Shown piece by piece: positions 1 through 7,536 of a DNA stretch of 35,973 nucleotides (positions within the stretch are counted from its first letter, which is position 1; every line of letters begins with the position of its first letter). The notes beneath the pieces were generated by a model. The model searched no databases, was not told where the DNA came from, and saw only the letters and a list, made by a program, of their open reading frames with translations. Source of the DNA: Actinomycetes bacterium. Lineage in GTDB: Bacteria; Actinomycetota; Actinomycetes; Actinomycetales; Microbacteriaceae. A program made the translations under genes and the position numbers. The stretch spans positions 1-35,973 of the forward strand of contig JAEWJX010000024.1 in the NCBI GenBank assembly GCA_023386365.1, in the 5' to 3' direction.

Positions 1-35
1 CCCCCGCCCCCCCCCCCACCCCGCCGCGCCCGGGG
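1..35. repeat. C-rich low-complexity block at left edge
   Basis: Runs of 5 and 11 C broken by single other bases occupy the first 17 positions, and C/G-only sequence continues to about 35. It resembles the block at 4200-4275 and lies at the other end of the foreign-looking piece. It is probably low-quality or artefactual sequence at a contig end rather than biology. Confidence 0.7.
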
Positions 36-41
36 ACCGTC

Positions 42-62
42 AGGGCTGGCGCGGTCAGCCCT
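42..62 (-). terminator. small hairpin at the end of the M14-like frame
   Basis: AGGGCTG (42-48) and CAGCCCT (56-62) form a perfect 7-bp stem with a 7-base loop and overlap the alternative stop at 55-57. There is no T tract after it, so terminator function is only suggested by position. Confidence 0.35.
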
Positions 63-770
63 GGAGGGTGTCGAGCGGTGTTGCAGCTCGGCGGGCAGCG
101 CCGTGCGTGCCGCCGGTTCGGAGCCGTCGCGCTTGGCGTTCTCCACCTGACGGATCAACGCGGTGAGCACCGGCTTCGCGGCGTGCACCGGACCGTCCTT
201 GCTGAGCAGGTTCTCGATCACGGCCAGTCGGGACGTCACCTGCGATGCCGTCTGCTGCGCCAGCCGTTCGGCGTCGAGCAGCTCGGCGAGGAGTTCACGG
301 GTCGGTGCCAACCGCGGGTCACCGGACGCGCAGTACGAGCGCCGCTGCGCGTCGGCGATCGCGGTCTCGGCGCGGGCGTCGAGCAGCAGCGGGATCATCC
401 GCCGGTGTGCCTGCGCCATGGAGACGCCGACCCCGTCCGGGCGTACCTGCGCGTCGATCTGGTGTCGGCGCAACAGCTCCGCGAGTTGCCCGTCGTACTG
501 CTGCGCCGGGATCAGGTAGCCGCAGGTGTCGGCCTCCACCGGCAGCGTCCCCTCCTCGTCGAGGTGGACGGTGCCCCGACCGGCCTGCGCCTCGGCGGTC
601 GAGTGCGCGATGGCGGCAGTGATGTCGGCGCTGTTGGCGGCGAAGTACGCCACCGTCGCGTCGAGCACGAAGTCGAAGGCGCGTACGGCCCGGTGCCGGA
701 TGTTCAACGTCCGGTCCGGGTCGCGCCTGGTCGATCGAGCGGCGTACTCCTTGAGCAAGTCCTCAGACAA
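55..770 (-). pseudogene. C-terminal remnant of an M14-type carboxypeptidase-like protein
   Basis: The minus strand is open from about 770 to the left edge. The translation has coding character: SEDLLKEYAARS, then RAFDFVLDATVAYFAANSAD, a GRGTVHLDEEGTLPVEADTC stretch, and MIPLLLDARAETAIADAQ. From memory this resembles the C-terminal part of actinobacterial M14 zinc carboxypeptidases; I cannot verify it by search. The catalytic zinc domain is missing because the merR gene (stop at 763-765) occupies the place where it should be. Near the 3' end a one-base shift would give a natural ending LDTLQG with TGA at 55-57, but as written the frame runs on into the G-rich edge, so a frameshift or sequencing error is likely. 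There is no clear start codon or ribosome site; TTG at 770 is the first possible start. Truncated remnant is my best call, family assignment moderate. Confidence 0.5.
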
Positions 771-1185
771 CCGCCGCCGTGGCCGCCTCGGCGTCCTGGT
801 ACGGCGTCCAGGGAGGTTCGCGCAGGGCCGGGCAGTGCTCGGGGGTCGGATGGTGTGCGATTTCGATCATGCGGTCGAGGGCGTCGCGTGCGGCAGCGAG
901 GTCGGCCATGGCGGCGCTGATGCGGTCACGCTCGGCGGCCATCAGCTCGAAGACCTCCGGCGGACCGTGCCCGGTGTCGATGTAGGGCATCAGCTGCACG
1001 ATGGTGCGGCTGGGCAGGCCGGCGGTGAAGAGTTGCTGAATCACCCGGACGCGTTCGACAGCTGACTCGGGGTAGATGCGCTGGCCGCTGGGGGAGCGTT
1101 GCGAGGTGAGCAGGCCCTGCTCTTCGTAGTACCGCAGAGCTCTGGTGCTGACGCCCGCCTGTCGCGCGATGTCACCGATGCGCAT
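763..1185 (-). CDS. MerR-family transcriptional regulator
   Basis: A 140-residue one-component regulator. Residues 1-70 are a classic MerR winged helix: MRIGDIARQAGVSTRALRYY, then EEQGLL and SGQRIYPESAVERVRVIQ. A helical dimerisation segment follows (about 85-125, MAAERDRISAAMADLAAARDAL). No metal-binding cysteine cluster or large effector domain is present; the only cysteine is in a HCPAL stretch near the C-terminus. The gene is divergent from a short-chain dehydrogenase, and a perfect dyad in the intergenic region (1222-1237) is a good operator candidate. MerR-SDR pairs of this kind usually let the regulator control its neighbour and itself. The inducer is unknown. Family certain, function inferred. 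Confidence 0.9.
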   Translation of the reverse strand: MRIGDIARQAGVSTRALRYYEEQGLLTSQRSPSGQRIYPESAVERVRVIQQLFTAGLPSRTIVQLMPYIDTGHGPPEVFELMAAERDRISAAMADLAAARDALDRMIEIAHHPTPEHCPALREPPWTPYQDAEAATAAVV

Positions 1186-1215
1186 CGGCGTCCCCCTCTG
1201 GTTGCCCCGTCCGAC

Positions 1216-1247
1216 TTGCCCTTGACGTCAACGTCAACTCCTACGGT
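1216..1247 (+). promoter_or_regulatory. MerR-type operator in an over-long promoter spacer
   Basis: TTGACGTCAACGTCAA at 1222-1237 is a dyad with 7-bp arms and a 2-base centre. A possible -35 (TTGCCC, 1216-1221) and -10 (TACGGT, 1242-1247) stand 20 bases apart with the dyad inside the spacer. That is the usual arrangement for promoters that MerR proteins activate by untwisting DNA. It points at the dehydrogenase gene starting at 1306. The dyad is seen directly; the promoter assignment is inference. Confidence 0.6.
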
Positions 1248-1305
1248 AGTCGACGCCGGGCCGGAACACGGCCCCCACCGAAGCCCAACCAGGGAGCGAG
1301 AACCC

Positions 1306-1790
1306 ATGAACACCGCTGACCAGATCGCCCTCGTCACCGGAGCCAACCGCGGCATCGGCCGCCAGTTCGTGCTCGAACTGCTCGACCGCGGGGCGAGCAA
1401 GGTGTACGCGACGGCCCGCCGCCCCGAGAGCCTCGACTTCACCGACAGCCGGGTGGTGCCGCTGCGCCTCGACCTGCTCGACCACGATTCCGTCGTCGCC
1501 GCCGCGACGACGCCGAATGGAACATGACGAACGGCGTACGCCTCGAACTCGCCGCCCAGGGCACCCTGGTCCGGGGCGTCCTGCTCGGCGCGGCCGACAC
1601 GGACCTCATGGCCGGCTACGACGGACCCAAGATCGACCCCCGTGACGTCCCACGGCTGTCGCTCGACGGCCTGGCAGCCGGATCGATCGAGGTGATCGTC
1701 AACGACTGGACGGCCATGGTGAAGGCCTCGCTCGCCGGCGACCCCGCCCCGTTCTACACCCAGATCACCGAACTGCTCGGCGCCAGCTGA
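1306..1790 (+). pseudogene. short-chain dehydrogenase with internal deletion and frameshift
   Basis: The 5' part (1306 to about 1510) encodes the Rossmann start of a classical SDR: IALVTGANRGIGRQFVLELL with the TGxxxGIG cofactor loop, then KVYATARRPES and PLRLDLLDHDSVVAAA. The frame then ends at TGA 1525-1527. The 3' part, in another frame (about 1509-1790), encodes the family C-terminus: EWNMTNGVRLELAAQGTLV, a DTDLMAGYD segment, and VIVNDWTAMVKASLAGDPAP. The middle of the fold, including the NNAG motif and the catalytic YxxxK, is absent, so roughly 90 codons are deleted. A full-length member is about 240 residues. The product cannot be an active oxidoreductase. The gene sits downstream of the MerR operator. 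The deletion may be real decay or an assembly collapse. Confidence 0.85.
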
Positions 1791-1827
1791 GCGACGTCGA
1801 GGGCTGGCCGTCGTCGTGGTGGCGCAG

Positions 1828-2382
1828 TCAGTCGAGGTCGTGTTCAGTCGGGCTGGTGTTGAGGACCCAGGCCAGCGGCATGGTCGCGCGGACGGTGTAG
1901 TTATCGCCGTCCAGGTGGTGCATGGTGACGGTCTGGGCGGCATCCTGGTCGACCACCCAGTACTGGCCGATGCCGGCGGCGGCGTACTCGTTGCGCTTCG
2001 TCACGGTGTCGATGCCCTCGGAGCCGGGTGAGATGATCTCGACGACGAGGAGCACATCGGCAACCGGCAGCCAGACGCCGTCAGCCTGAGCCTTACTCCA
2101 GACGACCAGGTCGGGGATCCGTCCGCCGACGCTGCCGTCCCGGCCGGGAATGCGTAGACCCACGGTCTGAGCGACACGTTCCGCCGGCACTCCGCCCTGG
2201 GCGAACCACACCATGAGCCGGGTCGCGATGATGGCATGGGCGTACCCCGGCGGCGGCATGATCGAGAGGACTCCCTCCGGGCTGATCTCGTACCGGTGGT
2301 GTTCGTCCTCAGCCATCATCGCGGTGAGGTCATCGAGCGTCACGACCGGGGGCATGTATCTGCCAACCGCCTCTGAGCTCAT
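1828..2382 (-). CDS. Uma2-family (DUF820) PD-(D/E)XK nuclease-like protein
   Basis: A 184-residue protein with the Uma2 pattern: RYEISPEGVLSIMPPPGYAH (residues 30-49), IPDLVVW (89-95), LLVVEIISPGSEGID (111-125) followed by TKRNEYAAAGIGQYWVVD. Candidate active-site residues of the PD-(D/E)XK fold are E32, D91, E115 and K129, all present, so the fold looks intact. The biological role of Uma2 proteins is not established; they are multiplied in cyanobacteria and some actinomycetes including Micromonosporaceae. It stands alone, divergent from the sigma-factor gene at 2528. Cell location is presumably the cytoplasm, since no signal or membrane segment is visible. Confidence 0.9.
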   Translation of the reverse strand: MSSEAVGRYMPPVVTLDDLTAMMAEDEHHRYEISPEGVLSIMPPPGYAHAIIATRLMVWFAQGGVPAERVAQTVGLRIPGRDGSVGGRIPDLVVWSKAQADGVWLPVADVLLVVEIISPGSEGIDTVTKRNEYAAAGIGQYWVVDQDAAQTVTMHHLDGDNYTVRATMPLAWVLNTSPTEHDLD

Positions 2383-2515
2383 GCGCAGATCCTACCGGCC
2401 GAGGACCGGACCAGGGACGGTGACACCTTCGCACCTGGTTGACCCTCGGCAGTGGAGGGAGGCAGATGCGGAAGCGCCAGTGGCCGACAGCGTCGAGCGA
2501 CAGCCGTGCGTTCGG

Positions 2516-2521
2516 TACGGT
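2516..2521 (+). promoter_or_regulatory. -10 element for a leaderless sigma-factor mRNA
   Basis: TACGGT ends 6 bases before the GTG at 2528, which would place the transcript start on the start codon. There is no convincing ribosome binding site in front of that GTG. The -35 is weak. Confidence 0.45.
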
Positions 2522-2527
2522 CGCCCG

Positions 2528-3577
2528 GTGAGCGACGACGACTTCGCCTCCCGGATCGAGCAGCACCGGCGTGAGCTGCGCGTCCACTGCTACCGGATGG
2601 TCGGTTCCTTCGACGAGGCGGAGGACCTCGTGCAGGAGGTCTTCCTGAAGGCGTGGCGGGCGCGCGACGGGTTCGAAGGCCGGTCGTCGCTGCGCAGCTG
2701 GCTCTACCGCATCGCCACGAACGTCTGCCTCGATGCCCTCGACGGGCGCAAGCGGCGGTTGCTGCCCGATCAGGCCAACCCGGACTACCTGCCGGGGCAG
2801 CCCGTGGCGACCCTGGTCACCGGCCCGTGGCTGCAACCGTTCCCCGACGCGCTGCGCGAGCCGTACGCCCCGCGGGAACCGTACGCCCTGCGGGAAGCAC
2901 GCGCGCTGCGCGAGCCGGTCGCGCCGCGCCAGGACGAGCCGGAGGTGGCGGTCGTGGCGCGGGAGACCCTGGAGTTGGCGTTCCTGGCGGCGATGCAGCA
3001 TCTGCCACCCCGGCAGCGCGCCGCGGTGATCCTCTGCGACGTGCTGGGCTGGCCGGCGCGGCAGACCGCCCAGGTGCTCGACGGCAGCGTCGCCTCGGTC
3101 AACAGCGCTTTGCAGCGGGGCCGCGCGACGTTGCGGGAGCACCTCCCGCCGGGCCGGTCGGACTGGGCCCCGGCCGCGCCACCGACCGAACCGCAGCGGC
3201 AGGTACTGCGGCGATACCTGGACGCGGTCGCGCGCGGCGATCTCGACGAGGTGGCGGAACTGCTGGCCAAGGACGTGCGGGCGACCATGCCGCCGTTGCC
3301 GGAGTGGTTCGCCGATCGCGAGTCAGTCCTCGCGGCGCTGGCTGCTACCTGGGACCCGACCTCTGCCGATTACATCGGCGCGTTGCGGATGATTCCCACG
3401 AGCGCCAACGGCCAACTCGCCGCGGCGAGCTACCGCCGACCGCCGGGCCAGCAGGTCTTCGAGCCGTTCGGGATCGGGGTGTTGCAGGTACGCGACGGCC
3501 TGATCACCGAGATCGTCGCGTTTCACGAGCCGGCGCTCTTCCCGGCGTTCGGCCTCCCGCCGACGCTGAACCGATGA
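2528..3577 (+). CDS. ECF sigma factor with C-terminal SnoaL-like domain (SigG-like)
   Basis: A 349-residue extracytoplasmic-function sigma factor. Sigma region 2 spans about residues 8-75 (HCYRMVGSFDEAEDLVQEVF, then SSLRSWLYRIATNVCLD). Region 4 is about 140-200 (LPPRQRAAVILCDVLGWPAR, SVASVNSALQRGRATL). A SnoaL/NTF2-like domain fills about 215-335 (VLRRYLDAVARGDLDEVAEL ... ITEIVAFHEPALFPAFGLP). This layout matches the SigG-like group, in which the tail can tune activity and no classical anti-sigma factor is needed. The start is GTG 2528 because homology begins just after it; the frame is open further upstream without coding character. The linker holds four 18-base tandem units (see 2855-2926). 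The reductase gene downstream (3636) follows after 58 bases with its own ribosome site, and may be co-transcribed. Confidence 0.9.
   Translation: MSDDDFASRIEQHRRELRVHCYRMVGSFDEAEDLVQEVFLKAWRARDGFEGRSSLRSWLYRIATNVCLDALDGRKRRLLPDQANPDYLPGQPVATLVTGPWLQPFPDALREPYAPREPYALREARALREPVAPRQDEPEVAVVARETLELAFLAAMQHLPPRQRAAVILCDVLGWPARQTAQVLDGSVASVNSALQRGRATLREHLPPGRSDWAPAAPPTEPQRQVLRRYLDAVARGDLDEVAELLAKDVRATMPPLPEWFADRESVLAALAATWDPTSADYIGALRMIPTSANGQLAAASYRRPPGQQVFEPFGIGVLQVRDGLITEIVAFHEPALFPAFGLPPTLNR
2855..2926 (+). repeat. four 18-bp tandem units inside the sigma-factor linker
   Basis: Units at 2855-2872, 2873-2890, 2891-2908 and 2909-2926 encode REPYAP, REPYAL, REARAL and REPVAP (residues 110-133). 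They keep the reading frame and sit between sigma regions 2 and 4, where length changes are tolerated. The flanking sequence DAL before and RQDEPE after looks like part of the same decaying pattern. Confidence 0.8.
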
Positions 3578-3635
3578 GTTTCCGTCGCGGCTGCCGTCTC
3601 CTCTTCGGTACGACCGATCGCACCAGGAGGACAGC

Positions 3636-4199
3636 ATGAGCGACTTCGCACCGCAGACCGCCGGCGGCAAGGTTCTGTGGCATTTCACCATGTCACTTGA
3701 CGGGTTCGTGGCGGGACCGGATCACGACATGACGTGGATGGAGACCGGCATCTCCGAGCGACCCGGCTTCGCCAAGCAGTACGTCGAGACGACAGGTGCC
3801 GTCCTCGGCGGCCGCCGAGGCTGGGACATGTTCCCCGACGCCGGCAGTGTCTACGGCGGCGACTGGACCGGCCCGGTCTTCGTGTTGACCCACCATCCCG
3901 AGGACGCGACACCCGCTGACCGGGTGACGTTCCTCAACTGCGACGTGGCGGAGGCCGTGCGGATCGCGTTGGCGGCCGCCGACGGCAGGAACGTGGAGGT
4001 GCTGTCGCCGGACATCGGCCGCCAGCTCCTCGAACGTGGCCTGATCGACGAGATCGATCTGCACATCGCACCGGTGTTGCTGGGTGACGGCATCCGGCTC
4101 TACGAACACCTCGGTGGCCGTCCGATCTACCTGCACCGCGTCGGCGTCGACGACCCGACAGCCGAGGTGGACGTCCGCTACCGGCCGGCGGCAGCCTAG
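3636..4199 (+). CDS. dihydrofolate reductase-like / RibD C-terminal domain protein
   Basis: A 187-residue protein of the RibD_C/DHFR-like superfamily: LWHFTMSLDGFVAGPDHDMTW (about 15-35), AVLGGRRGWDMF (about 55-66), PVFVLTHHPED, then ELLERG-type helix RQLLERGLIDEIDLHIAPVL (about 129-148) and LLGDGIRLYEHL. Stand-alone members of this group are NADPH-dependent reductases of unknown substrate; they are not the cell's housekeeping folA. The ATG at 3636 has a strong AGGAGG ribosome site (about 3623-3628). It follows the ECF sigma gene on the same strand, a common pairing in actinomycetes. The reading frame ends only a few bases before the C-rich block at 4200, so it is the last intact gene of the first piece. 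Confidence 0.85.
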   Translation: MSDFAPQTAGGKVLWHFTMSLDGFVAGPDHDMTWMETGISERPGFAKQYVETTGAVLGGRRGWDMFPDAGSVYGGDWTGPVFVLTHHPEDATPADRVTFLNCDVAEAVRIALAAADGRNVEVLSPDIGRQLLERGLIDEIDLHIAPVLLGDGIRLYEHLGGRPIYLHRVGVDDPTAEVDVRYRPAAA

Positions 4200-4275
4200 C
4201 GCCCCGGTTCCCGGGCCCCCCCCCCCCCGGGGGCGGCCCCCCCCCGGCCCCGCCCCCCCCCCGGTACCCCCGGCG
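4200..4275. other. C/G homopolymer block: probable chimeric junction
   Basis: Contains C runs of 13 (4216-4228), 9 (4237-4245) and 10 (4253-4262) with G runs between. Nothing comparable occurs elsewhere in the window except the left edge. Gene content and hexamer use change across it. The stretch from here to 4373 has no recognisable gene; the expected sugar-binding-protein gene of the following operon is absent. Best read as an artificial or low-quality join. Confidence 0.75.
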
Positions 4276-4373
4276 CCGCCGCCGCGGGACCCACACGCAG
4301 CGCCCACATATTTTCGCCGCAGCTCGCGGCATCCCACCCACACCCGTCAGCCTTGTCGAAAGGAGGATCCCGC

Positions 4374-5300
4374 ATGTCTTCGAACACCTCTGGCGCCCGA
4401 ATCGCCCCCAGACGCACGGGCGGCATCCCCTACTACCTGATCGTGCCCGCGGTCATCGCCCTCCTCCTCGGACTGGGCTACCCGCTGGTGTGGCAGTTCA
4501 TCACCGCGTTCCAGGACTACGGACTTGCGCAGCAGTTCGGCAAGCCGCCGGAGTGGGTCGGTTTCGACAACTTCGCGAACCTCGTCTGGGACGGCGAATT
4601 CTGGGCGGTGCTCGGCCGGTCGCTGCTGTTCTGCGTGGTGACCGCGTTCTCGACCGTCGTGATCGGCGTGCTGCTCGCGCTGCTCATGAACGCCGTCGGC
4701 AAGGCGGCCCGGCTCATCCTGCAGATCTCGATGCTGCTCGCCTGGGCGATGCCCGTCGCCGCCGCGACCACCGTCTTCATCTGGCTCTTCGACCGCCGCC
4801 GCGGCGTCGTGAACTACCTGCTCGACATGATCCCCGGCGTCGACATGAACCGGTACGACTGGCTCGGCAACCCGCTCACCTTCTTCCTGGTGGCCAGCAT
4901 CCTCATCGTCTGGATGTCGGTGCCGTTCGTCGCCTTCGCCGTCTACGCCGGCCTCACCCAGGTTTCCGACGAGATCATGGAGGCCGCGCAGATCGACGGC
5001 GCCAACGCGTGGCAGCGCTTCTGGCGCATCATCGGCCCCATCATCCGCCCGGTGCTGTCGATCGTGCTGCTGCTGCAGCTGATCTGGGACCTGCGGGTGT
5101 TCGCCCAGATCACCCTGCTGAAGGACGCCGGCTCCAAGTCGGGCGACTTCGACCTGCTCGGTACCTACATCTACAAGCTCGGCGCCAGCGCGAACGACTT
5201 CGGCATGGCCAGCGCCGTGTCGATCGTCGTGCTGATCATCACCCTCGCCATCAGCTGGGTGTACGTGCGCGACCTGATCAAGGAGGACGAGGGACGATGA
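4374..5300 (+). CDS. carbohydrate ABC transporter permease, MalF/DasB type
   Basis: A 308-residue inner-membrane subunit with six predicted transmembrane helices. The first is IPYYLIVPAVIALLLGLGYP (about 20-39). The cytoplasmic EAA loop that docks the ATPase is EAAQIDGANAWQRFWRI from residue 203. It pairs with the next gene as a MalF/MalG-type heterodimer importing a sugar, here most likely N-acetylglucosamine or chito-oligosaccharides given the genes behind it. The start at 4374 is preceded by a full AAGGAGG site (4360-4366). The solute-binding-protein gene that normally precedes such permeases is missing at the junction, and no ATPase is encoded nearby; actinobacteria often share an MsiK-type ATPase encoded elsewhere. 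The stop overlaps the next start (ATGA at 5297). Confidence 0.9.
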   Translation: MSSNTSGARIAPRRTGGIPYYLIVPAVIALLLGLGYPLVWQFITAFQDYGLAQQFGKPPEWVGFDNFANLVWDGEFWAVLGRSLLFCVVTAFSTVVIGVLLALLMNAVGKAARLILQISMLLAWAMPVAAATTVFIWLFDRRRGVVNYLLDMIPGVDMNRYDWLGNPLTFFLVASILIVWMSVPFVAFAVYAGLTQVSDEIMEAAQIDGANAWQRFWRIIGPIIRPVLSIVLLLQLIWDLRVFAQITLLKDAGSKSGDFDLLGTYIYKLGASANDFGMASAVSIVVLIITLAISWVYVRDLIKEDEGR

Positions 5301-6136
5301 CCGTCAAACTCGGACGCGTACTGCTCACCGTTCTGGCGATCGTCCTCGCGATCGTCTGGGCGTTCCCCGTCTACTGGATGGTGAACTCCGCCTTCATCTC
5401 CACCGCCGTACTGCAGCAGTTCACGCCGCACTTCTTCCCCGGCGAGTACTTCACCACCTCGAACTTCTCCGGCGCGATCTCCGACGGCTCCTTCTTCGGC
5501 GCCCTCGGCATGAGCGTCTCGATCACCCTCATCGTGGTGTTCTTCTGCCTCATCTTCGCCTTCCTCGGGGCGGTGGCGATCAGCCGCTTCAAGTTCCGCG
5601 GCCGCAAGACGTTCGTGCTGGCGCTGCTGCTCATCCAGATGCTGCCCGCCGAAGGCCTCTTCATCGCGCAGTACAAGATGATGTCGTCCGTCGGGCTGCT
5701 GAACTCCATCGTCGGTGTCTCCGTGATCTACATCGCCGCCGTCATCCCGTTCACCATCTGGATGCTGCGCGGCTTCGTCGCCGGCGTGCCCGCCGAGCTC
5801 GAGGAGGCCGCGATGGTCGACGGGCTCAGCCGGTTCCAGGCGTTCATGCGCATCACGTTCCCGCTGCTCGCGCCCGGCCTCGTCGCATCCGGCGTCTACG
5901 CGTTCCTGCAGGCCTGGAACGAGTTCACCGTCGCGGTCGTGCTGCTGCCCGCCGAAGCGGCGCAGACCCTGCCGCTGTGGCTGCGCGGCTTCGTGCAGGC
6001 CTCCGCCACCCGCGAGACCGACTGGGGCCAGGTGATGGCCGCGTCGACCATCGTCGCCGTGCCGGTCATCATCTTCTTCCTGCTCGTGCAGGGCCGCATG
6101 ACCAGCGGCATCGTCGGAGGTGCGGTGAAGGGATGA
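5297..6136 (+). CDS. carbohydrate ABC transporter permease, MalG/DasC type
   Basis: A 279-residue second permease subunit with six predicted membrane helices. The N-terminus (VLLTVLAIVLAIVWAFPVYW) and the C-terminal MTSGIVGGAVKG ending are typical of MalG-like proteins. The EAA loop is EEAAMVDGLSRFQAFMRI. A periplasmic-side motif, YAFLQAWNEFTVAVVLL, is also characteristic. The ATG overlaps the stop of the previous gene by four bases and the stop overlaps the next start in the same way (6133-6136), so translation is coupled. Substrate inferred from context as an aminosugar oligosaccharide. Confidence 0.9.
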   Translation: MTVKLGRVLLTVLAIVLAIVWAFPVYWMVNSAFISTAVLQQFTPHFFPGEYFTTSNFSGAISDGSFFGALGMSVSITLIVVFFCLIFAFLGAVAISRFKFRGRKTFVLALLLIQMLPAEGLFIAQYKMMSSVGLLNSIVGVSVIYIAAVIPFTIWMLRGFVAGVPAELEEAAMVDGLSRFQAFMRITFPLLAPGLVASGVYAFLQAWNEFTVAVVLLPAEAAQTLPLWLRGFVQASATRETDWGQVMAASTIVAVPVIIFFLLVQGRMTSGIVGGAVKG

Positions 6137-7536
6137 TTTCGTCGACCGTGCTCCTCCCCGGGTTCCTGGGGACCGAGCTTCCCGAGTGGCTCGCCGCGCG
6201 CCTGCGCGGAGGCCTCGGAGGCGTGTGCCTGTTCGCCCAGAACATCGCCTCGCCCGAGCAGCTGCGCACGCTCACCGCCGCCATCCGCGCCGCCAACCCG
6301 CACGCGATCATCGCCATCGACGAAGAGGGCGGCGACGTCTCGCGGCTGCACGCCGCCACCGGATCGCCGTTCCCCGGCAACGCGGTGCTCGGACGCCTCG
6401 ACGACCTGGAGCTCACCGCATCCGTCGGCGCCGCCGTCGCCCGCGAACTGCTGGCCGCCGGGGTGAACGTCAACTTCGCGCCCGACGTCGACATCAACTC
6501 CAACCCCGACAACCCCGTCATCGGGGTGCGCAGCTTCGGCACCGATCCCGAACTCGTGGCACGGCACACGGCCGCGTGGGTGGCGGCACACGAAGCCGGT
6601 GGCGTCGCCGTCAGTGCCAAGCACTTCCCCGGACACGGAGACACCGCCGCCGACTCGCACCACGCGCTGCCCGTCGTCGACCTGCCGCTCCAGATTCTGC
6701 GCGAACGCGAACTGGTGCCCTTCGAGGCGGCCGTCGCCGCTGGCGCCCGCACCATCATGTCGAGCCACATCCTGCTGCCGCAGCTCGACCCCGACGCCCC
6801 CGCCACCTTCTCGTCGCGCATCCTCCAGGGGATGCTGCGCGGCGACCTCGGCTTCACCGGCGTGATCGTCTCCGACGCTCTCGACATGGCCGGCGCATCC
6901 GGTGAGATCGGCATCCCCGCCGCCGCCGTCCGCGCCCTCGCCGGCGGATGCGACCTGCTCTGCATCGGCACCGAGAACACCGACCAGCAGCTCGCCGACA
7001 TCGAAGCGGCGATCGACGCGGCCGTCGCCTCCGGCGACCTCGACGCGGCGCGCGTCGCCGACGCCGCACAGCGCGTGCGCGACCTCGCCGACGGCCTCGC
7101 CGTCACCCCGGGTGCCGCACCGGAGCCGTACGCCACCGACCCCGTGCGCCTGCGCGACGCATTCGACATCGCCGAGGGCGTGCTGCCCCTCGCCACCGAG
7201 TTCCGCATCGTGAGCCTCGAGACGACCGCCAACATGGCCGTCGGGCCGGATGTGCCGTGGGGCCTCGCCAGCGTCGGCATCTCGCCCGAGAAGCTGCACG
7301 ACGGCGACCCGCTCCCCGCGAGCGAGCTGCCCTACCTCGTCGTCGGCAAAGACAACCACCGTCGCGACTGGACGCGCGACCTCATCGACCGCGCCCGGGC
7401 CGCACAGCCCGGCACGGTCGTCATCGACATGGGCTGGCCCGCCCCCGACCGTCGCTACGCGGACGTCGCCACCTTCGGCGCATCCCGCAGCGTCGCGGCG
7501 GCACTGCGCGGCCTGCTGGAAGGATCAGGGCAGTGA
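6133..7536 (+). CDS. cytoplasmic GH3 beta-N-acetylglucosaminidase (NagZ-like)
   Basis: A 467-residue glycoside hydrolase family 3 enzyme without signal peptide. The NagZ signature KHFPGHGDTAADSH runs from K163 to H176, with the D174/H176 pair that replaces the usual glutamate acid/base in this subgroup. The nucleophile is D248 in VIVSDALDM. It should release GlcNAc from the non-reducing end of chito-oligosaccharides or muropeptide fragments imported by the permeases upstream. About 110 residues beyond the usual 340-residue NagZ core form an extra C-terminal alpha/beta region, as in Nag3-like actinobacterial enzymes. Members of that group can act as phosphorylases yielding GlcNAc-1-phosphate; whether this one does cannot be told from sequence. 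It overlaps both neighbours by four bases. Confidence 0.9.
   Translation: MISSTVLLPGFLGTELPEWLAARLRGGLGGVCLFAQNIASPEQLRTLTAAIRAANPHAIIAIDEEGGDVSRLHAATGSPFPGNAVLGRLDDLELTASVGAAVARELLAAGVNVNFAPDVDINSNPDNPVIGVRSFGTDPELVARHTAAWVAAHEAGGVAVSAKHFPGHGDTAADSHHALPVVDLPLQILRERELVPFEAAVAAGARTIMSSHILLPQLDPDAPATFSSRILQGMLRGDLGFTGVIVSDALDMAGASGEIGIPAAAVRALAGGCDLLCIGTENTDQQLADIEAAIDAAVASGDLDAARVADAAQRVRDLADGLAVTPGAAPEPYATDPVRLRDAFDIAEGVLPLATEFRIVSLETTANMAVGPDVPWGLASVGISPEKLHDGDPLPASELPYLVVGKDNHRRDWTRDLIDRARAAQPGTVVIDMGWPAPDRRYADVATFGASRSVAAALRGLLEGSGQ

Noticed and set aside
78..920. Long plus-strand open frames over the left end
   Set aside because: They are arginine-rich frames opposite the minus-strand M14-like and merR coding sequence, with no domain and no ribosome site.
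2873..2908. CRISPR-like short repeats
   Set aside because: The 18-base units are adjacent, in frame and inside a sigma-factor gene; there are no spacers.
4276..4373. Tail of a sugar-binding-protein gene before the first permease
   Set aside because: The frames before 4374 show no family ending; nothing supports coding here.
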